Counted from the first letter of the stretch, positions 7,421 through 17,123 are shown. The stretch: DNA of 64,000 nt from Flavobacteriales bacterium (GCA_016718655.1 JADKCV010000015.1:27729-91728), one strand, 5' to 3'. Translations and numbers: made by a program. The notes: a model not told the origin generated them from the sequence alone.

Positions 7421-8179
7421 TTACATCAGGAGCGCCCGTCGACGCGCTTCTTCCAGATCGGCAGGTGTGTCCACGCAGAACGAAGCGTGACCCGTGATAC
7501 CGACCCTTACCCGATGACCGTGCTCCAGCCAGCGCAGTTGTTCCAAGGATTCGGCCAATTCCAAGGGAGAAGGAGCCAGCGTCACCAACCGTCCGAGCAC
7601 ATCGGACCGGAAAGCGTAGAGACCCACGTGCTTGAGGAAGCGGAAGCGGCTATGGCGAGGACCATTCGAGGGTAGCCTCAGGAAAGGGATGGCGGCCCGG
7701 CTGAAGTACAAGGCATCCAGGTCCACGGTTGTCGTGATGAGCACCTCACCCGGGTCGTCGAGGTCGTGGTCGTCCGTCACCACTTGGGCCAAGGTGGCGA
7801 TCCCGCCCGGCGCTTCAGCAAGGGCCCGGCACAATTCATCGATCTGGGCAGGCACGATGAATGGTTCGTCGCCCTGGATGTTCACGACGGCATCATAGCC
7901 TTGATCGCCCATCAACGCAAGCGCTTCAGCGCAACGATCGGTGCCGCTCGGATGATCCTTCGAGGTCATCACCACCTTTCCCCCATGCTCCAACACATGC
8001 GCGAACACCCGATCATCGTCGGTCGCCACCACCACTTCAGCCAGTGCGAGGCACGAACGGGCTTGGTCCACCACGCGCATCACCATGCTTCGGCCAGCGA
8101 TATCGGCCAACGGCTTACCGGGCAATCGGCTGCTTGCGTAACGGGCGGGGATCACCCCTAGGATGCGAGATGTGGACAT
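7421..8179 (-). CDS. kdsB: 3-deoxy-manno-octulosonate cytidylyltransferase
   Basis: A 252-residue enzyme activating Kdo as CMP-Kdo for LPS inner-core synthesis. The N-terminal nucleotide-binding signature IPARYASSRLPGKPL (10-24) is followed by VVVATDDDRVFAHV, the SGTDRCAEAL loop and VVNIQGDEPFI, all canonical for KdsB and in the expected order. A KHVGLYAFR segment lies in the second half. It sits 21 bases downstream of the membrane protein at 8201 and 12 bases upstream of the HU/SPOR gene. A possible -7 element TAACTTTA at 8196-8203 overlaps the previous stop. Confidence 0.96.
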   Translation of the reverse strand: MSTSRILGVIPARYASSRLPGKPLADIAGRSMVMRVVDQARSCLALAEVVVATDDDRVFAHVLEHGGKVVMTSKDHPSGTDRCAEALALMGDQGYDAVVNIQGDEPFIVPAQIDELCRALAEAPGGIATLAQVVTDDHDLDDPGEVLITTTVDLDALYFSRAAIPFLRLPSNGPRHSRFRFLKHVGLYAFRSDVLGRLVTLAPSPLELAESLEQLRWLEHGHRVRVGITGHASFCVDTPADLEEARRRALLM

Positions 8180-8200
8180 GGGTGCCGTCGGGCCCTAAAG

Positions 8201-9943
8201 TTATCGAGGTCGATCGTATGCGTTTGCCTGCACATACAAGTGGAGTTCAGTGATATGGTCCGGTCCCACCCCGCTCACCGATACGAACAAGCTATCGCTT
8301 GGCGTTCGGACCTCAGGGGTCAGGTACCACAGTGCACTTCCTTCCGTGGCGGGCAGGACCGCCTTCCGTTCTCCATATGGATACCCTCCATGACGCATGG
8401 AAAGGACGACCTTCATACCTTCTGGAACATGCGCATCCATGGAGCGCTTGCCATGCACCTCCACGAATGCATGGTCCCCTGCGTTACATCGCTCCCAAGG
8501 AATACCAACGTGACCAGGACCTAGCAGTTCCGCAAAGGGGATCCTTCGGTAACCGACCAGGTCCGGGGGAGCAAGGAAAAGGTCTTGGGACCGGTCCAAC
8601 GACCACAAGGAACCCAGGTCGACATCGGGATGAGGATCCAGGAACGCAGCTTTGTACGCGGGCCAGGTCATTCGGGAAGTGTGGATGGAACCTGTTGCGA
8701 CCTGCCGTGTCTGGAACAGATTGAGCATGACCAAGGCGACCACGAGAATGCCTGAACCGATGCGGACCGCCTTTCCTTGTTCGGATGAGCGGACCAGTAA
8801 TGCGCCCAGTGGCAAGGCCATCACCGCATAGCTCTGCACCAACGCACGCTGACCGAAGCTATCGGCGTACCACCAGCACGACCAACTGGCGATCACATAC
8901 AGGTTCATCACGAAGAAGGTCGGCAACGCCACGGACCATTCCGGGAGAACGCGACGCAACCGGAAAAGCCCAATGGTCGCCACGAACATGAGCGGAGTGT
9001 AGATGTACCAGCCCTTACGGAAACTGAAAAGCACCTCCAAGAGATAGGGCCTCAGGAAGTCGAATCCTTCGCCTGGATTATTGTAGCTCATATACAGGTA
9101 GCGACCGGTCAACTTCTTCCAGTACAGGAACTGGAGCATCGCCACCGCGAGGACCAGCGTTGCGACCACCAGCACCTGACCGCGCGCATTCCACCAGAGC
9201 CCTGCCTGATCCCGCCACCTACGAAATGACACCATTCCGAAGAACAGTGGGATCAGCACGATCACGATCTCGGACGGTCGGGAAAGGCATAACACCCCGA
9301 TGAGAAAGCCTATCACGATAGCATGGCGCATCCGATGTTCCCTATGCCAAAGCACAGTGTACCAGAGCAGGGAAGCTTGGAGCGCGAACAAGAAGATATG
9401 CGGCATACCGGTGGAGTAGAGTACCTGATGCAGGTAATTGGTACCCAGTACGACCAGGCCGATGCTAAGTGCCGTTATCCCATCGGAGAAGAACAGGCGC
9501 AGCACGTTCATCAACATCCATAGGCCCAAGAGCACGTAGCATAGGGTGCCGATGATGAGGCTCCATTGATAGGGTGATGAGAAGCCATCAGCGGGAGCAT
9601 CGGTAAGAAGCGCTGTGAGATGCCCCATCAAGAAGAAAGGTGACCAAAGCAGGGCCAGGCCCATGGGGTACTTCAGCACCCACCCCCCCGTGGGCCTCTC
9701 CTGGGCTTGATAGAGCGTTGAAGAGCTCTTGTACAACTCCCGGGCTTGTTCCACCCATGAGATATCCTGGATGGTGGGGTCGTGATGGATGAACGTGGCA
9801 GGCAAATACAGGTAATACCCGAAGATGTCCCAACTGATGATATTGGCCGGTGGTGAGATGAACAGCGCGATGGCCAATGTGCACCAAAGCACCAGGACCG
9901 TTGTTCTGGACCGGATGGAACCAGCCGAAGCGGTATCGCTCAT
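8201..9943 (-). CDS. multi-pass membrane protein, possible GT-C (GT39-like) glycosyltransferase
   Basis: A 580-residue protein with about ten to twelve membrane segments in the first 430 residues and a C-terminal periplasmic-type domain. Early after the first segment comes SWDIFGYYLYLPATFIHHDP, whose acidic residue after the first transmembrane helix recalls the catalytic loop of GT-C glycosyltransferases. That loop, the length and the next-door kdsB suggest transfer of a lipid-linked sugar, but this is inference. The start ATG at 9943 overlaps the TonB-receptor stop by four bases, so the pair is coupled. Confidence 0.72.
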   Translation of the reverse strand: MSDTASAGSIRSRTTVLVLWCTLAIALFISPPANIISWDIFGYYLYLPATFIHHDPTIQDISWVEQARELYKSSSTLYQAQERPTGGWVLKYPMGLALLWSPFFLMGHLTALLTDAPADGFSSPYQWSLIIGTLCYVLLGLWMLMNVLRLFFSDGITALSIGLVVLGTNYLHQVLYSTGMPHIFLFALQASLLWYTVLWHREHRMRHAIVIGFLIGVLCLSRPSEIVIVLIPLFFGMVSFRRWRDQAGLWWNARGQVLVVATLVLAVAMLQFLYWKKLTGRYLYMSYNNPGEGFDFLRPYLLEVLFSFRKGWYIYTPLMFVATIGLFRLRRVLPEWSVALPTFFVMNLYVIASWSCWWYADSFGQRALVQSYAVMALPLGALLVRSSEQGKAVRIGSGILVVALVMLNLFQTRQVATGSIHTSRMTWPAYKAAFLDPHPDVDLGSLWSLDRSQDLFLAPPDLVGYRRIPFAELLGPGHVGIPWERCNAGDHAFVEVHGKRSMDAHVPEGMKVVLSMRHGGYPYGERKAVLPATEGSALWYLTPEVRTPSDSLFVSVSGVGPDHITELHLYVQANAYDRPR

Positions 9944-12354
9944 AGCACCATGCTCAGCTGCACTTGCATACTACGCGGTGCCTCGATAGCCAATGGGCGT
10001 AAGGAGTACACCTCGTTGCCCAGGTTGTTGACGATGAACATCACACGCACCTGTTCGGTCAACTGCGCACCGATACGGGCATCCACGATCCAGTCCCCCG
10101 TGGTGTGCGTACGCATCCATTCACCCACTCCGGTGCGCAGGCTGAGCACATCACTTTCCACCTCATCGAGATCGACGAAGATCCTGTCGATGTTGCGGAC
10201 ATGACTGTTGTACCGCGTGCTCAGTCCCCATTGCAACCGCTTGTATCCGAACTGAATGTCCGATCGGAACAACTGCTGAACGCGGAACTTCAAGATGTTG
10301 TCGGTCGTGTCGAAACTGGTGGTCCTGTAACTGTAGGGGACCGATGCTTGCGATACCGGAAGGGCATAGACCTGTTCGGGCGTGGTGGAGATGGGCTTGG
10401 TGGTGGTATAACCCATGAGGACCGTAAGGTCGATAGGACCCAACTTGCCCTTGCCCGCGAGTTCGAGTTCCAGGCCCGTTACCCGTGCCCCACCCGTGTT
10501 CACGCTCTTGAACCCCAGTCCGGGGTCCAGCTGCAGCTGACCATTGACGACCTGCACGGTGGTCGGGGCCCATTGGCCGAAGGTGAATTCCACATAATCC
10601 GCGAAATCCTGCTGGAACACCACGGCATCGAAATATCCCATGAACGAACCGACCTTGAACCCTTGCTTCACACCGGCCTCAACGTTCCAGCTTTGCTCGG
10701 GCCGGAGCTCCTCATTGGGATAGATCACCAACTTCCCTACGCTGGTGCTGATGAATCGTTCACCGATGGTCGGGAACCGGAAGCCTTGTCCATAGCTGGC
10801 GCGCAGGTAGGTCGCTTGGTGGACCTGATAGGTTGCGCCAGCCCGGAACACCGGCTGTGCCACCTCATCCTCGTTCACGGTGAATTGCTCGTATCGCACA
10901 CCTCCGGAGATCGCCAGCTTGTTGAAGAGTTTCTTATCCACTTGAACATAAGCGGCCAGGTTGTCGGCCGAGTTGATGCCATCGCCATCCGTATCCCCGC
11001 TGTACAAGAGTGCCTGGCTCTCCACATTCCGGGCAAGAAGACCAGCGGTGATGACCGTTTCTCCGAACAGGTCCAGTTTCTGCTGCACCTGGTATTCGCC
11101 ATGCATCACCTCATTGCTATTGCTCTGGTCGTTGTTGTTATCGAAGACCTGGCGGTGGAACCGGCCACGTAGGCTGTGGCGTGTGCCTGCCTTGGAGTGG
11201 TACGTGATGAATGGATCGAGGTAATACTGCATCCCACGGGTGGTGGTCACGGTGCCAGGTTCAGGCCGATACAGACCGGCATCGGTATCACTCCAGATGA
11301 ATATGCTCGAGCTGCGGCTTTCCATGGCGTTGAGGTTCACGCCATAGGTCAGCCCCTTGATCTTGCCATTTCGCCAACGAAGGCCGGTATTGAACCGGAC
11401 CCGACGCTCATAGCCACCAGGCCCTAAACGGTACGGATCGACCGCAAGGCTGTCGGGATCCACGAGGTCCGGTCCGACATAACCCCCATCGCCAAATGCG
11501 TTACCCCCGAGCACAAGGTCCAATTTGCCGATCTGACGGCTGTGGGAGAAGTTGGCACCTCCGAAGATGGGACCGTTGTCGCCCCACCACTTTGCCGGAG
11601 CATGACCGGGTGTATCGTACATACCGGAGAAGACATTGACCCGCGTCCGGGGTTCGGCTCGGGGGTACGCTGTGCGCACATTGATGACACCACTCAATGC
11701 AGCGCTACCATAAAGAACCGATGATGCACCCTTGATCACCTCCACCTGTTCGATGTTCTCCAAGGGCAGGAAGGTCCAGTTCGGACGACCGATGTCCCCA
11801 CTGAGGATGGGAATGTCATCCACCAGGACCTGCACTCTGCTACCGGCGCCATAACTGAATCCGCTGCCCGCTCGGATCTGGGGATCCTCATCGACCACCA
11901 CCACCCCTGGCACCTGGTCCAAGGCTTCATTCAAAGCGAACACGTTCTTGTTCTGGATGATGTCCGGACGCAAGACGCTCAAGCTTTGGGTCACCTCCCC
12001 CACCCGTTGCTCGAATTTCCCAGCGCTCACCACCACCATGTCCAGCTGGTTGGCGGAGCTCTTGAGCCGAACATCGCGTGTGACCGATGCCGCCATGGGC
12101 AGGTCCAGTCGAACGGTTTGTGCTTGGTAACCCACGAACGAAAAGCTGATGGTCTGAGGTCCGACCGGTAGGGTGAGCGCATACGCACCGTTCACGTCGG
12201 TGGCCGTGCCTTTACCGGGAGCGTACACCACGTTCACCCCGATCAAGGCTTCGTTGGTGATGGAATCCCGGACGAACCCTTTCAAAAGGACTTCTTGCGC
12301 ACAGAGGAACTGCACGACGAACAAGGCGGCGACCGCCGTGATGGATTTCAGCAT
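9940..12354 (-). CDS. TonB-dependent outer membrane receptor
   Basis: An 804-residue receptor that imports a ligand across the outer membrane using TonB energy. It has a signal peptide (MLKSITAVAALFVVQFLCAQ) and a carboxypeptidase-regulatory-like domain (about 22-105: LLKGFVRDSITNEALIGVNV). The plug domain runs about 115-225, with VLRPDIIQNKNVFALNEALD and VEVIKGASSVLYGSAALSGV, and is followed by a 22-strand-type barrel ending in a short aromatic-poor strand (MQVQLSMVL). ATG 12354 gives the signal peptide; the frame is open further upstream. Substrate is not evident: neither a SusD partner nor a siderophore gene is adjacent. It heads the minus-strand run that includes kdsB. Confidence 0.93.
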   Translation of the reverse strand: MLKSITAVAALFVVQFLCAQEVLLKGFVRDSITNEALIGVNVVYAPGKGTATDVNGAYALTLPVGPQTISFSFVGYQAQTVRLDLPMAASVTRDVRLKSSANQLDMVVVSAGKFEQRVGEVTQSLSVLRPDIIQNKNVFALNEALDQVPGVVVVDEDPQIRAGSGFSYGAGSRVQVLVDDIPILSGDIGRPNWTFLPLENIEQVEVIKGASSVLYGSAALSGVINVRTAYPRAEPRTRVNVFSGMYDTPGHAPAKWWGDNGPIFGGANFSHSRQIGKLDLVLGGNAFGDGGYVGPDLVDPDSLAVDPYRLGPGGYERRVRFNTGLRWRNGKIKGLTYGVNLNAMESRSSSIFIWSDTDAGLYRPEPGTVTTTRGMQYYLDPFITYHSKAGTRHSLRGRFHRQVFDNNNDQSNSNEVMHGEYQVQQKLDLFGETVITAGLLARNVESQALLYSGDTDGDGINSADNLAAYVQVDKKLFNKLAISGGVRYEQFTVNEDEVAQPVFRAGATYQVHQATYLRASYGQGFRFPTIGERFISTSVGKLVIYPNEELRPEQSWNVEAGVKQGFKVGSFMGYFDAVVFQQDFADYVEFTFGQWAPTTVQVVNGQLQLDPGLGFKSVNTGGARVTGLELELAGKGKLGPIDLTVLMGYTTTKPISTTPEQVYALPVSQASVPYSYRTTSFDTTDNILKFRVQQLFRSDIQFGYKRLQWGLSTRYNSHVRNIDRIFVDLDEVESDVLSLRTGVGEWMRTHTTGDWIVDARIGAQLTEQVRVMFIVNNLGNEVYSLRPLAIEAPRSMQVQLSMVL

Positions 12355-12393
12355 ACGTCGATCACATTTGGTGGGGCCCCTTTCGGGTGCGGG

Positions 12394-12401
12394 TAAATGT
12401 A
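12394..12401 (-). promoter_or_regulatory. -7-like element TACATTTA upstream of the TonB receptor
   Basis: TACATTTA followed by CCCGC on the minus strand, 39 bases before ATG 12354. It matches TAnnTTTG except for the final base. It lies in the divergent gap shared with dprA. Confidence 0.4.
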
Positions 12402-12424
12402 GATATTCGCACAAGCCGCACACC

Positions 12425-13531
12425 GTGGACGACCAACAGTGGATACACCGCATCGCGTTGTCGATGCTCAAGGGCATCGGGCCGGTGAATGCACGCAACC
12501 TCGTGGCCTATTGCGGTGGTGTGGACCCCATCTTCAAGGACCGCAAACTGAAGAACACGCTGGAGAAGGTTCCCGGGATAGGCCCCAAGCTGATCGCCAG
12601 TATCACGGACAAGAAGGTGCTTGTGGCCGCGGAGAAGGAGCTGGCCTACGTGCACAAGCATAAGCTAAGGATGCGGTTCTACCTCGACGCGGACTATCCA
12701 CAACGCCTGAAGCAAGCGGAGGATGCGCCTGTCCTGATCTTCTCCAAAGGCGAAGTGGAGACCGAGACAGAACATATGGTGGCCATTGTGGGCACCCGAT
12801 CACCCACCGATCACGGCAAACGCCTATGCGTTGAACTCGTGGAGGCGCTGAAGGAAAGCAACGCGACCATCGTTAGCGGCCTGGCGTACGGCATCGACAT
12901 CGTCGCACACCGCACGGCGTTGAAGAACGACATGCCCACCATCGGCTGTGTAGCGCACGGCCTCGATCGCTTGTACCCCGGGGAACATGCGAACACCGCC
13001 AAGGAGATGCTCCACATGGGCGGTCTGATGAGCGAACTGCCCAGCGACAGCACCTTCGCGCCCGGCAACTTTCCGGCACGCAACCGCATCATCGCGGGAC
13101 TCAGCGACTGCACCATCGTGGTGGAAAGCGGCCCCAAGGGCGGCTCCCTGATCACGGCGGACATCGCATCCAGCTACGACCGTGAAGTGTTCGCTTTCCC
13201 GGGCCGACCGACGGACCCGCAAAGCGAAGGCTGCAACAAGCTGATCCAGCAGAACAAGGCCGCACTGGTCACGTCCGGAAAGGACGTGATCACCCTGATG
13301 GAATGGCTGCCCAAGAAGGGGAAGGCGCCGAAGCAGGCCGCCCTTTTCCTGGAACTGATGCCCGAAGAGCAGGTGCTGGTGGACATCATCGTGGCCAAAG
13401 GCAAGGTGGACATCGACGAACTGTGCGTGCAGAGCAAGATGGCACAGGGCAAGGCGGCGGGCCTGCTGCTGAACCTGGAGTTCAACGGCGTCATCCGTGC
13501 CCTTCCGGGCAAGGTCTACGCCGTGAACTGA
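12425..13531 (+). CDS. dprA: DNA-processing protein DprA
   Basis: A 368-residue DprA, which binds incoming single-stranded DNA during natural transformation and loads RecA. It has an N-terminal helix-hairpin-helix-like region (ALSMLKGIGPVNARNL and KVPGIGPKLI). The Rossmann core carries IVGTRSPTDHGKRL, SGLAYGIDIVAHRTAL, GCVAHGLDRLYPGEHA, RNRIIAGLSDCTIVVE and FPGRPTDPQSEGCNKLI. The C-terminal winged helix is about 310-368. GTG at 12425 begins VDDQQWIHRIAL, the expected N-terminus; an in-frame extension upstream overlaps the TonB-receptor signal region and is rejected. gdhA follows after 116 bases with its own promoter. Confidence 0.93.
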   Translation: MDDQQWIHRIALSMLKGIGPVNARNLVAYCGGVDPIFKDRKLKNTLEKVPGIGPKLIASITDKKVLVAAEKELAYVHKHKLRMRFYLDADYPQRLKQAEDAPVLIFSKGEVETETEHMVAIVGTRSPTDHGKRLCVELVEALKESNATIVSGLAYGIDIVAHRTALKNDMPTIGCVAHGLDRLYPGEHANTAKEMLHMGGLMSELPSDSTFAPGNFPARNRIIAGLSDCTIVVESGPKGGSLITADIASSYDREVFAFPGRPTDPQSEGCNKLIQQNKAALVTSGKDVITLMEWLPKKGKAPKQAALFLELMPEEQVLVDIIVAKGKVDIDELCVQSKMAQGKAAGLLLNLEFNGVIRALPGKVYAVN

Positions 13532-13591
13532 GCGCACAGCCTTTCAACCAGGGGCCACTGATAACCTGTTCGTTCCCTCCGGAACTGCCCC

Positions 13592-13620
13592 TTGCCGGAA
13601 CGATCCTCGGCATACCTTCG
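13592..13620 (+). promoter_or_regulatory. Bacteroidota-type promoter of gdhA (TTG, 18-base spacer, TACCTTCG)
   Basis: TTG at 13592-13594 and TACCTTCG at 13613-13620 are separated by 18 bases, close to the known -33/-7 layout of the phylum. The transcript would start about 25 bases before ATG 13648. This is among the better complete promoters in the window. Confidence 0.6.
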
Positions 13621-13647
13621 CGCCCAATTCCAACCAACATCCCAGCG

Positions 13648-15003
13648 ATGGCAAAGAGCAACAAGGCTGTGGACGCCTTCATGGCATCCGTCAAACAGCG
13701 CAATGGCAATGAGTCTGAATTCCTTCAGGCCGTGCATGAAGTAGCCGAAATGGTGATCCCTTTCATCGAGGCGAACCCCAAGTACAAGGGTAAAATGCTC
13801 TTGGAGCGTATGGTCGAGCCCGAGCGCACCATCATCTTCCGCGTGCCATGGGTGGACGACAAAGGCAACACGCAGGTGAACCGCGGTTTCCGCATCGAGT
13901 TCAACAGCGCCATCGGACCCTACAAGGGCGGTCTGCGTTTCCACCCCAGCGTGAACCTCAGCATCCTGAAGTTCCTGGGCTTCGAGCAGACCTTCAAGAA
14001 CAGCCTGACCACCTTGCCCATGGGCGGTGGCAAAGGCGGCAGCGACTTCGACCCCAAGGGCAAGAGCGACAATGAAGTGATGCGTTTCTGCCAGAGCTTC
14101 ATGACCGAACTGTGGCGCCACGTGGGCCAGTTCACCGACGTGCCCGCTGGCGACATCGGAGTGGGCGGTCGCGAGATCGGTTTCATGTTCGGCCAGGACA
14201 AGCGCCTGCGCAACGAGTTCACCGGCGTGTTCACCGGCAAGGGCCGTACCTGGGGCGGTTCCCTGATGCGCCCGGAAGCCACCGGCTACGGCTGCGTGTA
14301 CTTCGCCGAGGAGATGATGAAGCACAACAAGACCAGCTTCAAAGGCAAGACCGTGGCGGTCAGCGGCAGCGGCAACGTGGCCCAGTACGCCATCGAGAAG
14401 GCCACCCAACTCGGCGCCAAGGTGGTGAGCTGCTCCGATAGTGATGGCAGCATCTATGACCCCAACGGCATCGACGGCGTGAAGCTGAAGTTCATCATGG
14501 AACTGAAGAACGTGCAGCGCGGTCGCATCGAGGAATACGCCAAGAAGTTCAAGGGCAGCACCTATAAGAAGGGTGCCCGTGTGTGGGATGTGGTGGCCAA
14601 GTGCGATGTGGCACTGCCCTGCGCCACCCAGAACGAGCTGGACGGCAAGAACGCCAAGGACCTGGTGAAGAAAGGCGTGAAGTATGTGGCGGAAGGCGCC
14701 AACATGCCCAGTACGCCGGAAGCCATCACCGTGTTCGAAGGCGCTAAAGTGGCCTTCGCACCCGGCAAGGCCAGCAACGCCGGTGGTGTGGCCACCAGCG
14801 GTCTGGAGATGAGCCAGAACAGCCTGCGCCTGAGCTGGACCGCCGAAGAGGTGGACCAGCGACTGCACGACATCATGAAGAACATCCACGCCGCCTGCGT
14901 GAAGTACGGCGCCGAAGGCAAGAGCGTGAACTACGTGAAAGGCGCGAACATCGCCGGCTTCGTTAAAGTAGCCGACGCGATGTTGGACCAAGGCGTGGTG
15001 TAG
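13648..15003 (+). CDS. gdhA: NADP-type glutamate dehydrogenase
   Basis: A 451-residue hexameric-type glutamate dehydrogenase interconverting 2-oxoglutarate plus ammonia with glutamate. It shows the substrate-site string IGPYKGGLRFHPSVNLSILK and the catalytic-lysine loop LPMGGGKGGSDFDPKGKSD. DVPAGDIGVGGREIGFMFGQ follows, and the coenzyme fold has VAVSGSGNVAQYAIEKA. Length and the SGSGNVA motif fit the NADP-dependent, about 450-residue class; cofactor preference is inferred from that class. Codon use is strongly biased to C/G-ending codons, as expected of a highly expressed gene. A long antisense open frame here is a by-product of that bias. Confidence 0.95.
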   Translation: MAKSNKAVDAFMASVKQRNGNESEFLQAVHEVAEMVIPFIEANPKYKGKMLLERMVEPERTIIFRVPWVDDKGNTQVNRGFRIEFNSAIGPYKGGLRFHPSVNLSILKFLGFEQTFKNSLTTLPMGGGKGGSDFDPKGKSDNEVMRFCQSFMTELWRHVGQFTDVPAGDIGVGGREIGFMFGQDKRLRNEFTGVFTGKGRTWGGSLMRPEATGYGCVYFAEEMMKHNKTSFKGKTVAVSGSGNVAQYAIEKATQLGAKVVSCSDSDGSIYDPNGIDGVKLKFIMELKNVQRGRIEEYAKKFKGSTYKKGARVWDVVAKCDVALPCATQNELDGKNAKDLVKKGVKYVAEGANMPSTPEAITVFEGAKVAFAPGKASNAGGVATSGLEMSQNSLRLSWTAEEVDQRLHDIMKNIHAACVKYGAEGKSVNYVKGANIAGFVKVADAMLDQGVV

Positions 15004-15026
15004 GCCGACCAGTGACCATGATCAAA

Positions 15027-15055
15027 AGCCCCTGCCGTGATGAACGGTGGGGGCT
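15027..15055 (+). terminator. intrinsic terminator after gdhA
   Basis: A 12-bp stem, AGCCCCTGCCGT with ACGGTGGGGGCT (two G-T wobbles), closes a five-base loop 23 bases after the gdhA stop. The U-tract is weak (CTTCTGC). Confidence 0.65.
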
Positions 15056-15110
15056 TCTGCGTGTACCGTCATACGAAGCCCTTGACCACCTGCGTTCACG
15101 GACCATTGCC

Positions 15111-15908
15111 ATGCGAAACCTCCTCCTTCTCCTCATTACCACAGTTGTACTCAGCGCCTGCGGCAATTCCACACCTTCCGAACGGTGGGATCAGGCCGAA
15201 GCGGCTACGGTGAGCGCACCCGATGTCGGCGCCTCCCACGGTGCGGGGCGGAGCGCCCCGTTGCTTGAGCAACGCAAGATCATCCGCAACGGTAGCCAGC
15301 GCTACGAGGTGGATGACCTGGACGCGGCTCGCAAGCTGATCCTGGCGCAGGTGCAAGCCCATGGCGGGCATGTGGAAGGTGACGACCGCAGCGAACGCGG
15401 CTCTTCCATCGACCTGAGCATACGCGTGCGTATCCCGGCCGACCGTTTCGATGCCTTCTTGGGTACACTGCATCCACTCGGTGAACTACTCGACCAACAG
15501 ATCAGCGCCACAGACGTCACGGCGCAATGGGTGGACGTGGAAGCCCGGCTGGCCGCCAAGCGCAAGGTGGAGGAACGCTATCTCGCCATCGTGGAGCAAG
15601 CAAGCGCCGTGACCGAGATCCTCGAGGTGGAACGTGAATTGGGCAACGTCCGCGCCGAGATCGAAAGCATGGAAGCGCAACTGAACGCGCTGAAGGATCA
15701 AGTGAGCATGAGCACCCTGACCATCACCTGCACCAAACCACAAGCCCATTCCGAACAGGGGTCACCCCGCTTCGGGCTTGCGATCAAGCGCGGATGGCAC
15801 CTCTTCGTTGGCTTCCTGGTCGGCATCGTTCACCTCTGGCCCTTCATCCTGATCGCCGGAGGTATTCTCCTTTGGCTGACCAAGAGGCGGAGCGCACGGA
15901 AGAACTGA
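15111..15908 (+). CDS. DUF4349-domain lipoprotein
   Basis: A 265-residue lipoprotein. The signal peptide ends in the lipobox LSAC with the lipidated Cys at 17 (MRNLLLLLITTVVLSACGN). The DUF4349-like body (about 52-220) begins RKIIRNGSQRYEVDDLDAAR and includes the long coiled helix VEERYLAIVEQASAVTEILE and VERELGNVRAEIESMEAQLN. A C-terminal transmembrane helix (FLVGIVHLWPFILIAGGILL) is followed by a basic tail, as in the family. The role of DUF4349 proteins is not established. ATG 15111 is chosen because it gives the signal peptide. Convergent with the Omp28-like gene, 7 bases apart. Confidence 0.88.
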   Translation: MRNLLLLLITTVVLSACGNSTPSERWDQAEAATVSAPDVGASHGAGRSAPLLEQRKIIRNGSQRYEVDDLDAARKLILAQVQAHGGHVEGDDRSERGSSIDLSIRVRIPADRFDAFLGTLHPLGELLDQQISATDVTAQWVDVEARLAAKRKVEERYLAIVEQASAVTEILEVERELGNVRAEIESMEAQLNALKDQVSMSTLTITCTKPQAHSEQGSPRFGLAIKRGWHLFVGFLVGIVHLWPFILIAGGILLWLTKRRSARKN

Positions 15909-15915
15909 GCAGGCC

Positions 15916-16956
15916 TCAGCGGGCCACTACGATGCGCTGTGCCCCTCCACCTTCGAAGCGGACGAAATAGGTGCCCGGGAGCAGATCATGGACCGCGAAC
16001 AATACGCGTCCGGCACCCATCGGCATTCGCTCCGAACGCACCTCACGGCCGAACGCGTCGAACAAGGTCGCTTGACCACTATGCCCTGCCGGTAAAGGAA
16101 CGGAGACCATATGGGACGCGGGGACCGGGAAGGGTGCGTCCGGAAGGTCCGAACGTACACTATCCAATCCTACGGTCGCGCCTCCAGCTGCCGGAACGCT
16201 GCGCACCTGATGAACTTCACCCTGAGCGGCACCGATGAAAGCCACCGCTGAGAGCGCATCGATGTCCCACGCCCCTGGGATGGTCATGGCATAGGTCCGT
16301 TGCACCAGCGCCCCTTCAGCGGGATCCATGACGGGATCACCTTCCACCGGGGTCATCAAGCCGCGCAAGACATGCCGATGGATATAATCGGGATGGTTGC
16401 CGTTCACATAGTCCGTTTGCCACCCCACGATATCATCCTGCGTGAGTGCGACATGTATGCGGTCCTCGTCGGAAAGCGTACTCGTGTAGTACACTTCCAT
16501 CTCCACAGTGACGGTCCGTGTTTCAACATCGTACGTCGTGGAAAGACCGATATTGGCAGGGGAATCCTGGGAAAGGACGGACCCTATGGCGCCCGACCAA
16601 CCGTTGGGACCCTGTATGGGCCTCCGATTCACGCTTCCCTGTGGTTGCGAGACGACCCCGAGCACCCCCCATATCGCCGACCCCTCCGCGGTACGGAAGT
16701 CCGGCTGACCAGCAAGTGGCACCGCCAATCCACCTCCATGAACGGCGATGATGGTCAGCGCCTCCCCGTGCAGCCCTTCGAGCGAGTTGGCAATAGCATG
16801 TGCAGATGGACATACACCGCAACGGATGGCCGTGAACTCCTCCAGCAATGCGGTTCGCGGTTGCGGTCCTGTACCCACAAGCGTCTGAGTGTAGAGGGAG
16901 GTGTGCAAAAGCAAGAGCGCAAGTGTAGCAAGGTGGCGTTGCATAGGAGCTTTCAT
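15916..16956 (-). CDS. Omp28-related thioredoxin-fold protein with T9SS C-terminal domain
   Basis: A 346-residue exported protein. The N-terminal signal peptide includes LATLALLLLHTSLYTQ. Residues about 30-230 are Omp28-like, with TALLEEFTAIRCGVCPSAHA carrying a CxxC-type pair (Cys-Gly-Val-Cys) in a thioredoxin-like context. The T9SS sorting domain occupies the last 75 residues (PFPVPASHMVSVPLP, LFDAFGREVRSE, LLPGTYFVRFEG, RIVVAR). It should be secreted across the outer membrane by the type IX system and attached to the surface. A paralogue lies at 47662-49737. ATG 16956 is used; ATG 16944 (MQRHLATLAL) is the alternative. Confidence 0.88.
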   Translation of the reverse strand: MKAPMQRHLATLALLLLHTSLYTQTLVGTGPQPRTALLEEFTAIRCGVCPSAHAIANSLEGLHGEALTIIAVHGGGLAVPLAGQPDFRTAEGSAIWGVLGVVSQPQGSVNRRPIQGPNGWSGAIGSVLSQDSPANIGLSTTYDVETRTVTVEMEVYYTSTLSDEDRIHVALTQDDIVGWQTDYVNGNHPDYIHRHVLRGLMTPVEGDPVMDPAEGALVQRTYAMTIPGAWDIDALSAVAFIGAAQGEVHQVRSVPAAGGATVGLDSVRSDLPDAPFPVPASHMVSVPLPAGHSGQATLFDAFGREVRSERMPMGAGRVLFAVHDLLPGTYFVRFEGGGAQRIVVAR

Positions 16957-17094
16957 GAAGTGGAGATGAAGTGGCTTATCAAGAAGGATGGTCGCGTATG
17001 AAGAAAGAACCTGACAGTAGGTGAAGACCCAGCTCCGCCTTTTTGGGGTCCCAAGCCAACAGCACAAACACCATCCTGATATCGGTCTGTTCTG

Positions 17095-17103
17095 TAACCT
17101 TTG
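17095..17103 (+). promoter_or_regulatory. -7-like element TAACCTTTG for the Asp-box protein
   Basis: TAACCTTTG, a TAnnTTTG variant with one extra base between TA and TTTG, 20 bases before ATG 17124. The same three-base variant (TAGCCTTTG) precedes tadA. Confidence 0.45.
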
Positions 17104-17123
17104 TCATCCACAAGACTCCCATC

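Noticed and set aside
13516..14991. 491-codon minus-strand open frame opposite gdhA
   Set aside because: It is the antisense of a strongly biased, complete gdhA. Composition (His/Val/Leu-rich, no motif) shows it is a shadow.
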